The notes below the pieces were generated by a model. The model did not search any database. It had not been told where the DNA came from and saw nothing but the letters and a program-made list of their open reading frames with translations. A stretch of DNA of 64,000 bases from Drosophila persimilis (Eukaryota > Arthropoda > Insecta > Diptera > Drosophilidae), in assembly GCF_003286085.1 (NCBI RefSeq), contig NW_020825324.1:2170001-2234000 (forward strand), in the 5' to 3' direction. Within the stretch, counting starts at the first letter, position 1. The number at the start of each line of letters is the position of its first letter. This document shows, piece by piece, positions 1 to 11,569 of the stretch. The translations under genes were made by a program, and so were the position numbers.

Positions 1-597
1 ATGCTTATAGAAAAATCAAACAGAACCGGGCCTGAAACCCCAATAGAAGTTTTGGGGCCAAAATGAAAGTCTGCCAAGGCAAAAATGTGGCAAAAGGTAT
101 AAGAAAATGGTAGAAAGAAGAGAGTGGTGAGTGGTGAGTGGTGAGTGGAGAGGAGAGAAGAAGTCATATGGCTCGGCTGTGGCCTCTGATCGATGGCCGC
201 CCGCCATTATCATCATCATCATCATGACAACAGGCCAGGGCGGTCTTTCGTTTAGGATTATGATTAATCGAAATTTAATCAAAATTCTGGATATGTGATT
301 TTGTTCTTTGGAGCACGCTTATTCTGTTTTATTTTTGAGTCGAAAATGTTCGATTTTTTAACCGGCTTAAGTGCGTCGTCATCATGTGCAAGCGGGATGG
401 CTAGCTGCAGCAAGAACAAGATGAGCAAAAGTGGCCAAGACAAAAGAGCGAGAGAGAGACAGAGAAAGAGAAAGAGAGAGAGAGACCAGTTAATGGATTA
501 GGAAGCGGCCACAAAGGCACAAGAGAACACACACTCTACCCCCTGCCTGCCTGCCTGCCCACAAGCGATCATGGAACACTCAACCGAAGACAGATAG

Positions 598-635
598 GGA
601 GAGAGAGAGAGAGAGAGAGAGAGCAAGAGAGAGCC
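598..635. repeat. (GA)n microsatellite
   Basis: Nearly pure GAGA tract. It is one of at least ten GA/CT arrays in the window (others at 445-486, 892-918, 1461-1480, 2173-2196, 4739-4763, 8799-8820, 16041-16072, 26337-26361, 27701-27729, 28809-28833, 33368-33396, 49682-49706). In flies such tracts are potential GAGA-factor sites, but most here are probably neutral. Confidence 0.95.
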
Positions 636-739
636 GAATTTGATGGCCAAAAGGAAAGGTGAAAAGAGGCAACAACTTGGCTTAGATGTTGTTGATGATG
701 ACGACGATGACTGTGTGAGACCGTGTCCGTGGCAGTCTA

Positions 740-742
740 TGT

Positions 743-783
<41 letters not shown>
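740..783. repeat. (TG)n microsatellite
   Basis: About 22 TG units with one interruption near the start. It encodes Cys-Val runs in two frames, which explains spurious open frames nearby. Confidence 0.95.
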
Positions 784-784
<1 letters not shown>

Positions 785-1757
785 TACCTGTTTTTTCCAC
801 ACACAAGTGCACACTTGCATACACACAATCACACACCTGTGTGGAATAAGCAAGCAGTGCCGTAGGCGACCCGATTTTCAAAGAGCGCCAGAAAGAGAGA
901 GAGAGAGAGAGAGAGAGACAGAAGCAATAGAACCAAGAAAGAATCCATTGCCATGCGCTCGAGAACTATTACAAATCTGTTTAAGATACAACAAGAACAG
1001 GGGAGAAGCTATACAAAAAACAAATTAAGATTAAAGACAGACCTTAGGCGGTATAAAGAGAAATTGAGAGTTCCAGTAAACTGTGATTTTTTCCGACAGC
1101 CTTCCCTTCGAAGGGACCTGAAATCTGAATTTTCTTGTACCCAACGAGAAGATCTCAAGCAAATCAAATATTGTCGCCCCAACGCAAGGGGCGGTGGGAA
1201 GACACCCCACAACATGGCTCTCAATTGTCCGCTAATCCAAATTTCAAGATTTCAATGGCCTAAAATCAGGAATATGCAAAAGCAACAACAGAAGTGTAAT
1301 CTTCGTATGTAAAAATGTTCTCATTAAGTTCCCAAGAGATCATGATGATGTTGGCTCTCCCTCTCGCTCTCACCGTCTTTGTAGACATACGAAATAAGAT
1401 TTTTTTTTGTTTTTTTGCCGGTTGCCACACCTGAAATTCAACTGACTCTGAGCCGCTCTCCCGCTCTCTCTCTCTCTCTATTACGCTCATAATTGCGCCA
1501 ACGCAACGGCAGCTACGCAGAAGCAGCAGCAGCAACGGCAGCAGCGAAAGAACAAGAACAGTAACAGAAAGAACAACAGCAAAAGCAAAAGCAACAACAG
1601 CACCAAAACAGCGGAATAACGAAAGACTCCAGCAGGGAACTACTGCGTCGCGACGTGTATATGCGAGGGAGCGGGAGAGTAAGCGCTGCCGACGCTGATG
1701 CTCTGCCGACGCCAGCAGCGAGTTAGTTGCCCACCGGCGCCGCGACGGTGCTGTTGC

Positions 1758-1792
1758 TCAGTTGGTTTTCATAGGCGCGCCGTCGCAGTTCG
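1758..1792 (+). promoter_or_regulatory. Candidate Inr + DPE core promoter
   Basis: TCAGTT at 1758-1763 matches the Drosophila initiator TCAKTY, which puts +1 at A1760. AGTTC at 1787-1791, exactly +28 to +32, matches the DPE core RGWYV. No TATA box stands at -30, as expected for Inr/DPE promoters. A (CT)n tract at 1461-1480 (GAGA-factor sites) lies about 300 bp upstream. Upstream CAG/CAA-rich sequence from about 1500 resembles Drosophila leader sequence, so the real start could be earlier or dispersed. The motif and its spacing are seen directly; promoter function is inferred. Confidence 0.45.
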
Positions 1793-2281
1793 TTCGCAGT
1801 TCGACGTGACAGAGAGAAAAGCAACGACAGTCAGACACGACACGCACGCACACAGACACACACACCCACCCACAACAAGAACCGTTTCGCGCGCGCGCTC
1901 AATATTTGTATGGCCACTGTTTTTTTTTCTGTTGTTTTTGTCGTGTTTCAAAGTTTGTGTTTTGGTTTTGATTTCGTTTTGTTTTTGTTTTTGTGGTGTG
2001 GCTGCCCTTTTGCCTGTGGCCTTTTCGGTTATTTTGGTGTTTGGTGTTACCTGTACCCCGGACCCTGGACCCTGGACCTGACCTGCTGGAACAACAAAAA
2101 CATCAGCGAAAGAAACAGATTTTTGCATACTTAAGGATTTGTGCGCTGTTACGCGTGTGCACTGCTCTCTGTATCTCTCTCTCTCTCTCTCTCTCTGGAT
2201 TACTAGCTCTCTCTCTCGCGCGCAGGCAGGTGAGAAGAGCGAGTGAGAGAGGGGCTGGCTGCCCTGCCTGCTCGGCGACAG
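1760..2281 (+). other. Candidate untranslated first exon
   Basis: The segment runs from the Inr to a consensus donor (GACAG|GTAAGC, GT at 2282-2283). An alternative donor, GGCAG|GTGAGA, lies at 2229/2230. Only one ATG (1910) occurs in 522 nt, where about eight would be expected by chance; this depletion is typical of leaders. The exon contains (CT)n at 2173-2196 and a CGCGCGCG run near 1890. It could be the first exon of the gene whose start codon is at 29296, across a 26-kb intron. That link is an inference with no transcript evidence. Confidence 0.4.
1910..2134 (+). CDS. Possible upstream ORF in the first exon
   Basis: This is the only ATG-initiated frame in the candidate first exon, 74 codons. 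The product is Phe/Val/Leu/Cys-rich because it reads T-rich sequence (TTTTTGT runs), with no domain and no sign of being a real protein. If the exon is genuine this frame would act, if at all, as a translation-dampening uORF. Confidence 0.15.
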   Translation: MATVFFSVVFVVFQSLCFGFDFVLFLFLWCGCPFACGLFGYFGVWCYLYPGPWTLDLTCWNNKNISERNRFLHT

Positions 2282-2839
2282 GTAAGCAACAAGCAACAAC
2301 AATTTCTACATATGTACTTTAAGTCGAGCGAAGAGCAGAGATTTTCTTTTTCGACAACTAAATGTTTTAAAAACCCTTTTGTTGCCGGTCGAACGCTAAT
2401 GAAGCTGTCTGTCCCTGTCCCTGTCCCTGGCCCCGGCCTCCCCTCCGGTGCCTAGCCCGCTCTCTTGTGTTTGCTTGTGTCTCTTGGTAACAAGTTTTCC
2501 CGAGTTTGCGGTGGCTCTCCCGCGCCCCTCTTCCCCGCCACTCTGCCACTCAATTTCCTAGGTTACATTTGCAGCGGCCCACTCCACCCCACCCCACCAC
2601 ATCCCATCGGTGATTTTCGTCTCTCTTGCGCTCGCGCTCGCTCCTCTTCTTTTTCTTGTTTTCCTTCTGCTTCGTCTTGGCAATGCATTTGGAACCAGAT
2701 CTAACAAGATTTTCCACCAACAACAAAGGAAAACCAACAGCAGGAGCCACAAGAGAGAACCCAGCAGCTAGCATCTCTGCTTCTGCTTTTGCCTGTGCTT
2801 CCTCTCCCGCTCTCCCGCTCTCTTACTGTTCTTGCGTGC

Positions 2840-2840
<1 letters not shown>

Positions 2841-2869
<29 letters not shown>
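2841..2869. repeat. (TG)n microsatellite
   Basis: About 14 TG units. Similar TG/CA arrays are at 9612-9652, 10909-10931, 19841-19864, 27351-27386, 31442-31461, 33051-33084, 39401-39426, 42253-42275, 46488-46520, 54823-54855, 58795-58834 and 62699-62728. Confidence 0.95.
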
Positions 2870-2872
<3 letters not shown>

Positions 2873-4234
2873 TGTAAATGTTTTTGTTGTTTTGCCGCTG
2901 ATTAAATTGTTTTGAGAACTTTCGTTTATAATTTGATGTCCTATCGCCTTCCCGCTGGCCCCTCATCGGGAAACTGCTCTCAGCTTTCCACCCACCCATC
3001 TCTCTCCGTCCCTCCCTCTCTCCCACTCTGTCTCTCTATCTTTCCCTGTGCAATTAGGCAGCATTTATCTCGTTTTAAATTTTCGGCACTTTCCACCGCC
3101 CAGCGGGTCCCGCTTTTCCCAGCAGAATCCCAAACAAAAGCACAAATGAGAGCAGGGCGTCGGATGGAGGAGGTGGGGGGGGGGGGCAAAATTTTAGTTC
3201 GAAAAAGTTCCTTTAGAGTCTTGGAAGGGAAACTCTAATCAGAAGTTTCTATGCCTGATGCCTGATGCCTGATGCGGGAGCTACCACAACAGATGGGAAT
3301 TCCCCATCGTCCCCTTTGCCTCTAGATGGACTGATAGCCGATCCAAACTGTTCCTTGAGACTCCTTGCAATACTCTTCTGAGGGTTCTTCCCTCATAGGA
3401 AAGGTTGGTCCACATTTGCGCTACACGGGACTTCTATCTTCAGTCCAATGGTATCCAATTGAATCATTCTTCACAGAGCCTAATCCCCAACTAAACCCCC
3501 CTTCGTAGCAGAGACCTACTTACTCAATTGTTTCTCGCTCACTTCACATGACAGCCCCGACCCGAGCCCCCAACACCGAACCCCGCACCCCGCACCCCGA
3601 ACCCCGCACCCCGAGAGCCCCTCCGGACGAATCAGTCTCAGCCCAGGCTTAGTTCCAATGGATTTTACTCCCCCCCCCGCCCCCTGCACCCACCAACCTG
3701 ATGGCAATTGAAATGCTGCTGCAGTGGCAGCATCTCCTCCATTTATACCGAGCACTCGTATCGCTGAGGGGTACATAGCGGATGGGCATAGATATAAACA
3801 ACTTTTGAGTATTCCGCTCATCCGAAAGTGCTGATTGGAGCGTTGGGCAAGGAATATGGGTACATTCATGCACTCAAATGAATCGGCTGACATTTCTGTT
3901 CCCCAATCGAGTGATATCCAATTGGATGGAGCATTGGGTATCCCACAGTCGGGTGCCTGGCCGCCTCCTACTTGTTGTTCTCTGTGGCATGTCATCATTA
4001 GGAAGATGTCGCCTGAGTGCGAGCGCACCGTAGACTCGCTTTGTATCTGGGAAGCTGCTGCTTCGACAACCTCGTTGTCCCCTTCGTGCCCCCCGCCGCC
4101 AGGAGTGAGGGGTGCGGGGGACTCCTGATTCTGTGTCTGTGCGGCGGGGCTCTAATGCATTTTTCATGCATACATTTAGCAAACGTTCGCCAATCAGACA
4201 GACGATGCCTGCCGCTACTTGATGCCTGTCTGGC

Positions 4235-4263
4235 CGTCTGTCTGTCTGTCTGTCTGTCTGTCT
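4235..4263. repeat. (GTCT)n microsatellite
   Basis: About seven GTCT units inside a longer TCTGTC-rich stretch (4195-4320) with degenerate copies on both sides. Confidence 0.9.
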
Positions 4264-5639
4264 CACTGTCCCACTGCCGAAGTGTCTGTCTGGCGATCTG
4301 TCTATCCATCTGTCGGACTGGAGTGTCTTTCGACTCAACTCGATTGCAGTTTTTTTTGGTATTTGTCATGTTGACAAATTGCAATGCCAACCAACCAGCG
4401 AACCAGCCAACATATGTGAGACGTGGGGATGGGGGGCGGGGCTGGCTCTCTCACAAATCCCAAATCCATATGCAAATGCCAGTGGCAGGAGCAGGCAGCA
4501 GGCAGCAGGCAGCGCCAGGTAATCTGCATGACAATCATTTTTTTTCTCCTCCCAAATGCACTGGGAGAAATCCAGAAAAATGATTGCGATTATTATAGGC
4601 CAAGTGTCTCGGGGGCAATTAGCTCTGCCATTAAATGGCCTCGATGGCTGCTCAACACTGGACCGAGGGTTGCATTTAGATAAGGCATTAATAAGCTAAT
4701 TGTTTAATCGCTTACCGACTACGATTATTACTAATGAAAGAGAGAGAGAGAGAGAGAGAGAGACATGAGCCTTGGCTGAACCCCAATGAAAGTCAAATAA
4801 GAGTCTTACAATCCTTAACAGATTCGGTACATTTCCTGCTCCTCGTTGCTGCCAAAGAAAATAGAATTCCCAGTAAAAATGCAGTCGCAAATGTCCCAAA
4901 TATAATTCTTTGGAAATGGAAATAAAAATTGATTTAAACCTATTCCCCGATCAATGTTTTGCTCCAGCCGGAAGGGCCCAGACATTCTCCATATTCCATA
5001 TATATTTTGCCCAAAAAATGCTAATCAAGGCCTTTGCTGCCGCTTCCGCACTTGATTTCGATTTCCATCACGTTAATCATCAGCGCATCGCATCGCTTAA
5101 ATGCTTCGTTTTTTTTTTGGTCAGCAATTTGTGGAACGGTGGAACGAGGGAACGTGTGGATTTGTGTAATGCCATTATCGGATATATTTTGCTTGGCTTG
5201 GCTTGGCTGGGATTGGCTTTAGCCTCGGCCGACTCGACTCATGCCGGAGGTGAAGATGAGATCATAGCCGAGGCTTTGTTTGCCTTTCGAAGGAACTGGC
5301 AGCGCTCTTTCTCTCAGGAGAAACCAAAACAAATAAACAATAAATACTCAAACTTTTTAAACAAATCGCCAAAACGTGAGCGAAATTTAAAAAGCAATCC
5401 ACACCGCACCAGAGATCACTTTTATTTTTTGGGGGAAAAGGTGTCGGTGTCCTGACCCTTGAAAGGGCTTTTCTTTTTGAAATTTCCAAGAGTTTTACCG
5501 AAAAGATATTGGTTTCGATCTCGATCCATTGGAAACTATAAACCTTTCACCCTGTCATTTCTATCCATAAAGTGTTCTCTTCCTCTTCGGAAAATACTAG
5601 TAGGATTTTTCAGCCTTATCTTGGGTGAAATCCACTACA

Positions 5640-6125
5640 AATCTCAGATTTATTGAAAAATATTGCAATAAATATTCAATTTTCTGTCTTACAAGTTTTG
5701 TAAATATTTTTTGACAATAAACCAAACCTTTTAATATTATTAGATTAGATGAATTCTAATGTTTTCTTGAATATTAGAGATTTGATTTGGAAAAGGTCGC
5801 GGGTTATACGGCAGCACCCCTCGGTCGGTTGGGTGCCTTCTGTCAGGGGCCCGCTCTAGAGCCACTAAATAGAGTTGATTTTACCGATAATGGATTTATT
5901 TTAAACCAATTGAAAGGCTTAGAGGCATTTTTTCAAGCCTATATTCCATCGAGCCAAAACAATAAATCATTAATAATTATCTATTTATTTCATTTATTGT
6001 TATAATTATTCTTCATTATATTTATTATTTAAAATGTTGAATATTTATTATTTATTATATTTTTATATTTATTATTCTGTGTATATATTATTATTTTATT
6101 TTTGTTTTGTATTTATTAAATATTT
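5640..6125. other. A+T-rich island
   Basis: About 480 bp dominated by ATTTATTATT and AATATT words. It is interrupted at 5800-5880 by a sharply GC-richer 80-bp insert. No gene is seen. Such islands recur every few kb in the window and could be matrix-attachment-like or simply unconstrained intron. Confidence 0.7.
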
Positions 6126-6420
6126 TTCCACGATAAGTACCACTTTCAGTGGCGATTTCTGGCCATCTTCGAGACACTCTCCTCCCAATTGGTGACCCCG
6201 ACCTCGTAGATGATTTATTGTCTTACACTTAGCAGGCACCTCCCCACCTCCCCCCTCCCCCCCTCCCCCCACCATTTCGGTCAGTATCGAGTTCCGTTTG
6301 AATACATCAACAGCAGACGTCCGCGAGTATAATGAGCAAAAGGCAAATGAGTATTTATTAATTAACAACTGCAGCACGGCACTGGGCCTGGCACTGGCCG
6401 ACACTCACGTGAAGCATCAT

Positions 6421-6452
6421 CCCATCCCATCCCATCCCATTCCATCCCATTC
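6421..6452. repeat. (CCCAT)n repeat
   Basis: About six CCCAT units with one variant TCCAT. The same pentamer array recurs at about 22631-22652. Confidence 0.9.
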
Positions 6453-7670
6453 CCGGGCCATGCCATCCGTCAGATTGTTTTCCAGGAATACCCTGCCCGT
6501 AGAGTATATAATTTATTTGCTAATTATTTAAAGCCACATATTGCAAATAATGTGCTTATACAATAAACAATAAGCAACAGAAAGAACAAGAAATACTCTG
6601 TTGCGCGTAGAAGTTCCCCCCAAGCCCAAAATCATTCCAGTCCCCCCTTTAAACAGGTCTCGAGACAACTCGGGATCGGATCGCGCTTCAGCGAAAAAAA
6701 AAAACAAAAACAAAAACAAAAACAAAGGGGGAAAAAACTTAATTAGAAATAAAAACAACAAAAAAAACGACGACGACGACGACGACAGGCAGCAGGCAAA
6801 TAAAAATTAGAAATCTGGAAATGTTAAGCATCACATCAGCGATGGAGAGGGGTTGGGGCTGGGGCTGGGGCTGGGGATACGTGGCTTTTGTGCTCTTGCA
6901 AAAAAGTTTATAAAAAAACGGTGGCAGAGGGCCTTGATTACGGAACGAAACGGGAACGGAACGCCTGTCATGTGAATGGCTTATGCTAATTCTATTTCGA
7001 ATCGGAATATCCGTCGTAATTGCTGCCCCACAGATGGTTCCATCGAGAAGTGATCGCTGAAATTGGGAAGATCCAAGAAATAACCAAGACCCAGACACTC
7101 GATGAGTCAGCCGATGAAAACGATACGATTTGATTGATGGAAAACAAACCAAACCCCCAAACCCCCAAACACCCATTGTTTGTGCAATTAAAAGATGGAA
7201 AACATCTCAATATCGGAAGTTGAAATGAGTTTCCTCTTGCCATTCAATCAATTGAGACCCGAGACCCCAATGGGGCTCTGCAGCTGACTCAGACAGCGAC
7301 AATTGAGCTTCTGGCTGGCTGCCACATGTTATCGGATCTACTGTGACGGTGACTGGACTTTTCTCCACCTTTGGGCCACCGTTCCATTCCGTCGTTCCTT
7401 GGTATTAATTAGAACTCGCCTTGTTAGCACATTTTCGATGTCACAAACTTTTACCCCCTCCCCAGCCCCAGCCCCAGCACCAGCCCCAGCCCCCGCCCCC
7501 CTTCTGTAATTGAATACATTTTTTGGCTATATATCTGAGCTATGGCGGTCTGCCATTTGGATTTGAATTACTGTCGGATGGAATGGGGGAATGGGAATGG
7601 ATGGAAGACGAGACTTGGAAACCTTTTGCGCAAGTTAATGAATGAGCTGACATTTCGGCTGGGCCACAGA

Positions 7671-7753
7671 GGGGGCCACAGAGGGGGCCACAGAGGGGGC
7701 CACAGAGGGGGCCACAAAGGGGGCCACAAAGGGGGCCACCGAGGGGGCCACCC
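7671..7753. repeat. 12-bp minisatellite GGGCCACAGAGG
   Basis: Seven tandem copies of a 12-bp unit with single-base variants (CAGAG, CAAAG, CCGAG). Because the unit is a multiple of three, all six frames read through it: Gly-Gly-His-Arg on + and Trp-Pro-Pro-Leu on -. This makes protein-like open frames that I do not accept as genes. Confidence 0.95.
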
Positions 7754-8029
7754 ATGGCAAAAGTTCAAATATTGGTTTGCATCAGTTTACACACAAATTA
7801 AAAGTAACAAAAAGTAACATGGAAACATACGGGGGCGGGGGGAGGCGGAGAGGGCCGGCCACCGTGCCACGTGTGGGGAAGGGGGGGCAGGGGTGTGAGG
7901 GGTAATACTAAAAAAAGTTAAACTAACTAAAAACTTTCGACGCTTCGCCCGGGGTCCTTTCGGATCGCCACAGTCCAAGGGCGAGAGCGAGACCGACCAC
8001 GGGATACCCTGCCAATCGAGTCCATAAAA

Positions 8030-8695
8030 CAGTTTCAAATACAAAATAATATATTTCATTTTTAGAAATATGGAAATTCAATTGAAATATTTTAAAAATT
8101 TTAAAAATAAATATTTTTATTCGAAATATATTTAGTTTTCAAAAGAACAAATATTTTTATTTTTAAAATGAAGTATTTTTGCTTTTAAAATGATTAAACT
8201 ATTATTGATAAAATATTTTTATTTTATTTATTCTATGAAATATATTTATATTTTCATATGAAATTTAATATATAAAACCAAAAATATTTACTTTTTAAAT
8301 ATAAAATATATTTATTGTTTCTATATGAAATATATTTATTTTTTATATGCCATTTATTTATTTGAAATATTAAATATTTTCACTTTAATCATATTTTTGT
8401 TATTTCAATTTTTTTTTAATGAAATATATTTATTTCAAATATATTTATTTGTAATATAGAATATATTTATTGTTTTTATATGAAATATATTTGTTTTTAG
8501 TATTAAATTTTGTTATTTTTAATACAAAATATATTTGTAAGAAATATGAAATATTTTTGTTTTAAATGGGATGTTTTAAATCCCATTTTAAATGGGAAAT
8601 ACTTGATATTTTAAATATTAAATGTAGATTTTGTTTATGTATAAAACATGTTTAAATCAATTATTTTCATTTAGGCGATAATGATATTTCATTGG
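8030..8695. other. A+T-rich island with GAAATATATTTATT-like words
   Basis: About 660 bp, very A+T-rich, built from many degenerate copies of a GAAATATATTTATTT word at irregular spacing. Near its right end lies a hairpin (8564-8588). No gene is seen. Confidence 0.8.
8564..8588. repeat. Perfect 9-bp inverted repeat
   Basis: Arms AAATGGGAT (8564-8572) and ATCCCATTT (8580-8588) flank a 7-nt spacer. The left-arm sequence partly repeats just downstream (TAAATGGGA). It stands out because of its GGG/CCC core in otherwise A+T-only DNA. Confidence 0.8.
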
Positions 8696-9611
8696 GTTCA
8701 GGAATCGCCTATTCTTGAGATAATAATGCCATCCATGCAATGGCCATAGCCCTCGCTAAATTGGTGGATATATTCCACAAGGAACACAACATGCCCCACG
8801 AGGGAGAGAGAGAGAGAGAGATCTCGCCACGAGGCACGACCACAAGGTACGAAAACACAAGGAAAAGAAAAACTTGCGGACATAATCACAACTGTGGCCG
8901 ATACGAACGTCGAATGGGGAAAGGCAGACGGGAAAGGGGGAAAGGGGGAAAGGGGAAGCGGTGCTAAGAGGACCACAGACCACAATGAACTTTGGCAAGA
9001 CTCGAGGGAGAGAAAAGGGAAGCGAAATGTCAAAGGCCAGGGCGAAGATGGAGCAGCCAGAGCGCTCCTCCATGGACTCGAGTCGGTCTCGGTCTCGGTC
9101 TCGACCTTGCCTCGAGTGCCGAATAAAAGTCGATCATAAATATTTGCCTAAACAACAAACAAAGCCAAGCCCGGGAATAAAGCAAACTTAAATTAGCCAT
9201 CAGCCCCAGCTTCGGCCTCGGCCTCGGCCTCGGCTCCAGCTCCGAAACTCCCCCCTCTGCAAGCCAAAAAAAGAAACACAAAAAATGTGTGCCATAAAAT
9301 GTAAATAACGGTGGAAAGCTGCAGCTTCGGCGGCGTCTCTGGCAGGAAGAGCAGCTGCCAGCTGGAGCCCGAGCATGGAGCATGGAAGATGAAAGACAAT
9401 TTGGCTGAAGAACGGGCGGGGACCGGGCCAAGACCAGACCCTCAGACCCTGAGACCCTCAGACCCTCAGACCTCCCTCCAGATGTTGCCCCTCCCTTGCC
9501 GCCTGTTCGTGTGCTTTTTGTGTAAAAAAATAAGTTAAATGAAGATATTTGTTACAGTCAGTGCACCTTGAAATTGTTCTGCGGCAGCAGCTCCTTTGGC
9601 ACCCACTCCAG

Positions 9612-9652
<41 letters not shown>
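9612..9652. repeat. (TG)n microsatellite
   Basis: About 20 uninterrupted TG units. This array causes three overlapping Cys-Val-rich open frames, none of which I accept as a gene. Confidence 0.95.
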
Positions 9653-9653
<1 letters not shown>

Positions 9654-9981
9654 CAAGACAGACAATGGAGTGGTGGCTACAGCAGCTTCAATCAGTCAAT
9701 CTTTTCGGTGGCTTTCCTCAACGATTTCCACTCTCAAGAGAGTATTTCCCCATTCGACTTGCAGCCAGGACTTGTTCTCCTTTCGAGGAGTCTTCTATGT
9801 TATTTGCAGGTTATTTTTCGCTCTCTGCTCTGATATCTTTTATGGCCATATCCTGCTGCTTCTCCTTCTGTTGCTTCTGAGTGCCAGGGCCAGTGCCAGA
9901 GCCAGAGACAGATTATCATCAGTGGGCATCTTTATTAGTGTCATTAGATGCAGTCAAAGCGCACGGCATGAAGCAGAAATG

Positions 9982-10031
9982 CAGCCCCAAGCCCCGAGCC
10001 CCAAGCCCCAAGCCCCAAGCCCCCAGCCCCC
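9982..10031. repeat. C-rich 7-bp repeat (CCCCAAG/CCCCGAG)
   Basis: About seven degenerate units of CCCCAAG. A similar repeat of CAGCCC units is at 7467-7500. Confidence 0.85.
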
Positions 10032-11569
10032 AATGCTAGAAAACTCCACTTTGTGCTCCACTCCGACTCCGACTGCGACTCCTTCTCCCTCTCTGTCTCT
10101 CCTCCGACTATTGTTTGCGCTTCTCCTTGGCATTCTCCCCCCCCCCCCCCTGCCCCCTGCCCCCTGCTTGGCAACGACTAACTGCAAATTAGTAGCTACT
10201 TCTAGCAATTTATCTGCGCATTGTACGAGCCACGGGGAGATTGGAGGCTCATTATGAATACGCGCTCGCCGCTTGGACACTCGAGTTGTGGGGCCATCAC
10301 AGTCATCGTCATTGCTGCAACTCGTACACTGAGAGAAATCACACATTGATGGCCGCCAATCGGTGCCCCCAGGCACTGTGTCTGCCCTTCAAATTTTGTA
10401 TATTTTCTGCCAGTGTAGGCGGGAGTGTTGCATAAATTTGTGTATGCTCATTATTTTCGGCCAAAAAAGGTGTGGGGGGGGCGCGGGGGTGCGGTTGGTG
10501 GTCCTGCGTAGCCTTCCTACGGCTTATCCCCCCCACTCCACTCGGTCTCTCTGTGTGTCTGTCTGTCTGTCTGCCACTTCCATTATTGTTTAGTTTCACT
10601 GTAGTTGAGTGGCATGCTGCTGCTCTGCTGATGCCTTGTATCCCAGCTTTCAAGTTTTCAAGTGAGTCAAAAGTTTCCTCTGCACACCGACAAACTCCTC
10701 ATGTGTCTCCCTGTGTGTGTCTCTGTGTGTGTGTCTCTGTGTGTGTGTTGCTGGTGGCAACCTAATTTTTGGTTTACGTTCAGTTTTAATGGCCATGAGA
10801 GCAGAGACATCAGCAGAGACAGCGGCAGAGACAGCGGCAGCGACAGCGAATGAAGGTAGCAAAAATTACTACCAGCCAGAAAGGGTAAGCACTACTATTC
10901 TCTACTCCCACACACACACACACACACACACGGAGAGAGACAGAGAGAGGGGGGGGAGAGGGGGACAGAGCGCCACCGCCCCTTTGGAGGAGGAACAAAA
11001 AACAATTGTTTCTTGTTTATGGCCCCAAAGGCAAACATTTTAAACATTTTTGGCTCTCTTCAGTCTTCAGTTTGCATTGCGTTTCGTTTCGGTTTCGTTT
11101 CGGTTTCGGTTTCGCTTTGGCTTTCAGCTTTTTTACTGCCCTACGGAAAGAAAAAACTGCTCAAGGGAAAAGTAGGGAAAAGGTCAACAGAGACTTCCAC
11201 CGAAGATCAACAATCTCTCCCGCTCTCCCGCTCTCTCGCTCTCTCGCTCTGTGTGCTTTTCGCGCTCTCAATTTCCCTTTGGCACTTTTCAGTCTTCAAT
11301 TTCCGCCACTAAAGAAGGGCTGTTAATTTTCCAATTTCCAACCATTTGAAAGCCAATCTTCAGCCCCAGGCAGTGCATAAAACAGCTACTATTTGGAAAA
11401 CATACTGAAAAGCAATGATTCTCACTGAGGAATATCCTTGAATCCTTGAATGCAACTAAAAGGTCTTGGGCTTATACAAATCAGCCAATCCTATACGAAA
11501 ATTGATCACTTTGTCGGAAAGGGTTATCCTTCTTTTGAAAGGCGCGGTGGAAAACTGAAAGGCTATTTA

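Larger units (their letters stand above)
1..1454. other. Non-coding flank upstream of the first promoter
   Basis: I see no supportable gene here. The stretch holds a 7-bp GTGAGTG repeat (123-148), an ATC repeat (about 208-225), GA-rich arrays (445-486, 598-635, 892-918) and a TG array (740-783). The open frames in it either run through these repeats or are short and unlike any protein I know. It is probably intergenic DNA or the distal promoter of the gene starting near 1.5-1.8 kb; the GA arrays could bind GAGA factor. Confidence 0.6.

Noticed and set aside
4910..5455. 181-codon + strand frame with a hydrophobic stretch
   Set aside because: It is ATG-initiated but has no recognisable protein, poly-F from a T run, and the GLAWLGLALA segment derives from a GGCTTGGCTTGGCTGG repeat.
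5800..5880. GC-rich 80-bp insert in an A+T island, possible transposon remnant or RNA gene
   Set aside because: No terminal repeats, target duplication, or tRNA/snoRNA boxes could be seen, and no second copy lies in the window.
9568..10257. 229-codon + strand frame
   Set aside because: It contains (TG)20 as Cys-Val, a Leu run from CTGCTTCTC repeats and a Pro-rich C-repeat. It is a simple-sequence artefact.
10790..10884. ATG frame with ETSAETAAETAAATA repeat before GTAAGC
   Set aside because: It is made of an ACAGCGGCAG-type repeat, the exon end would be AAAGG|GTAAGC, and there is no supporting acceptor. Probably chance.
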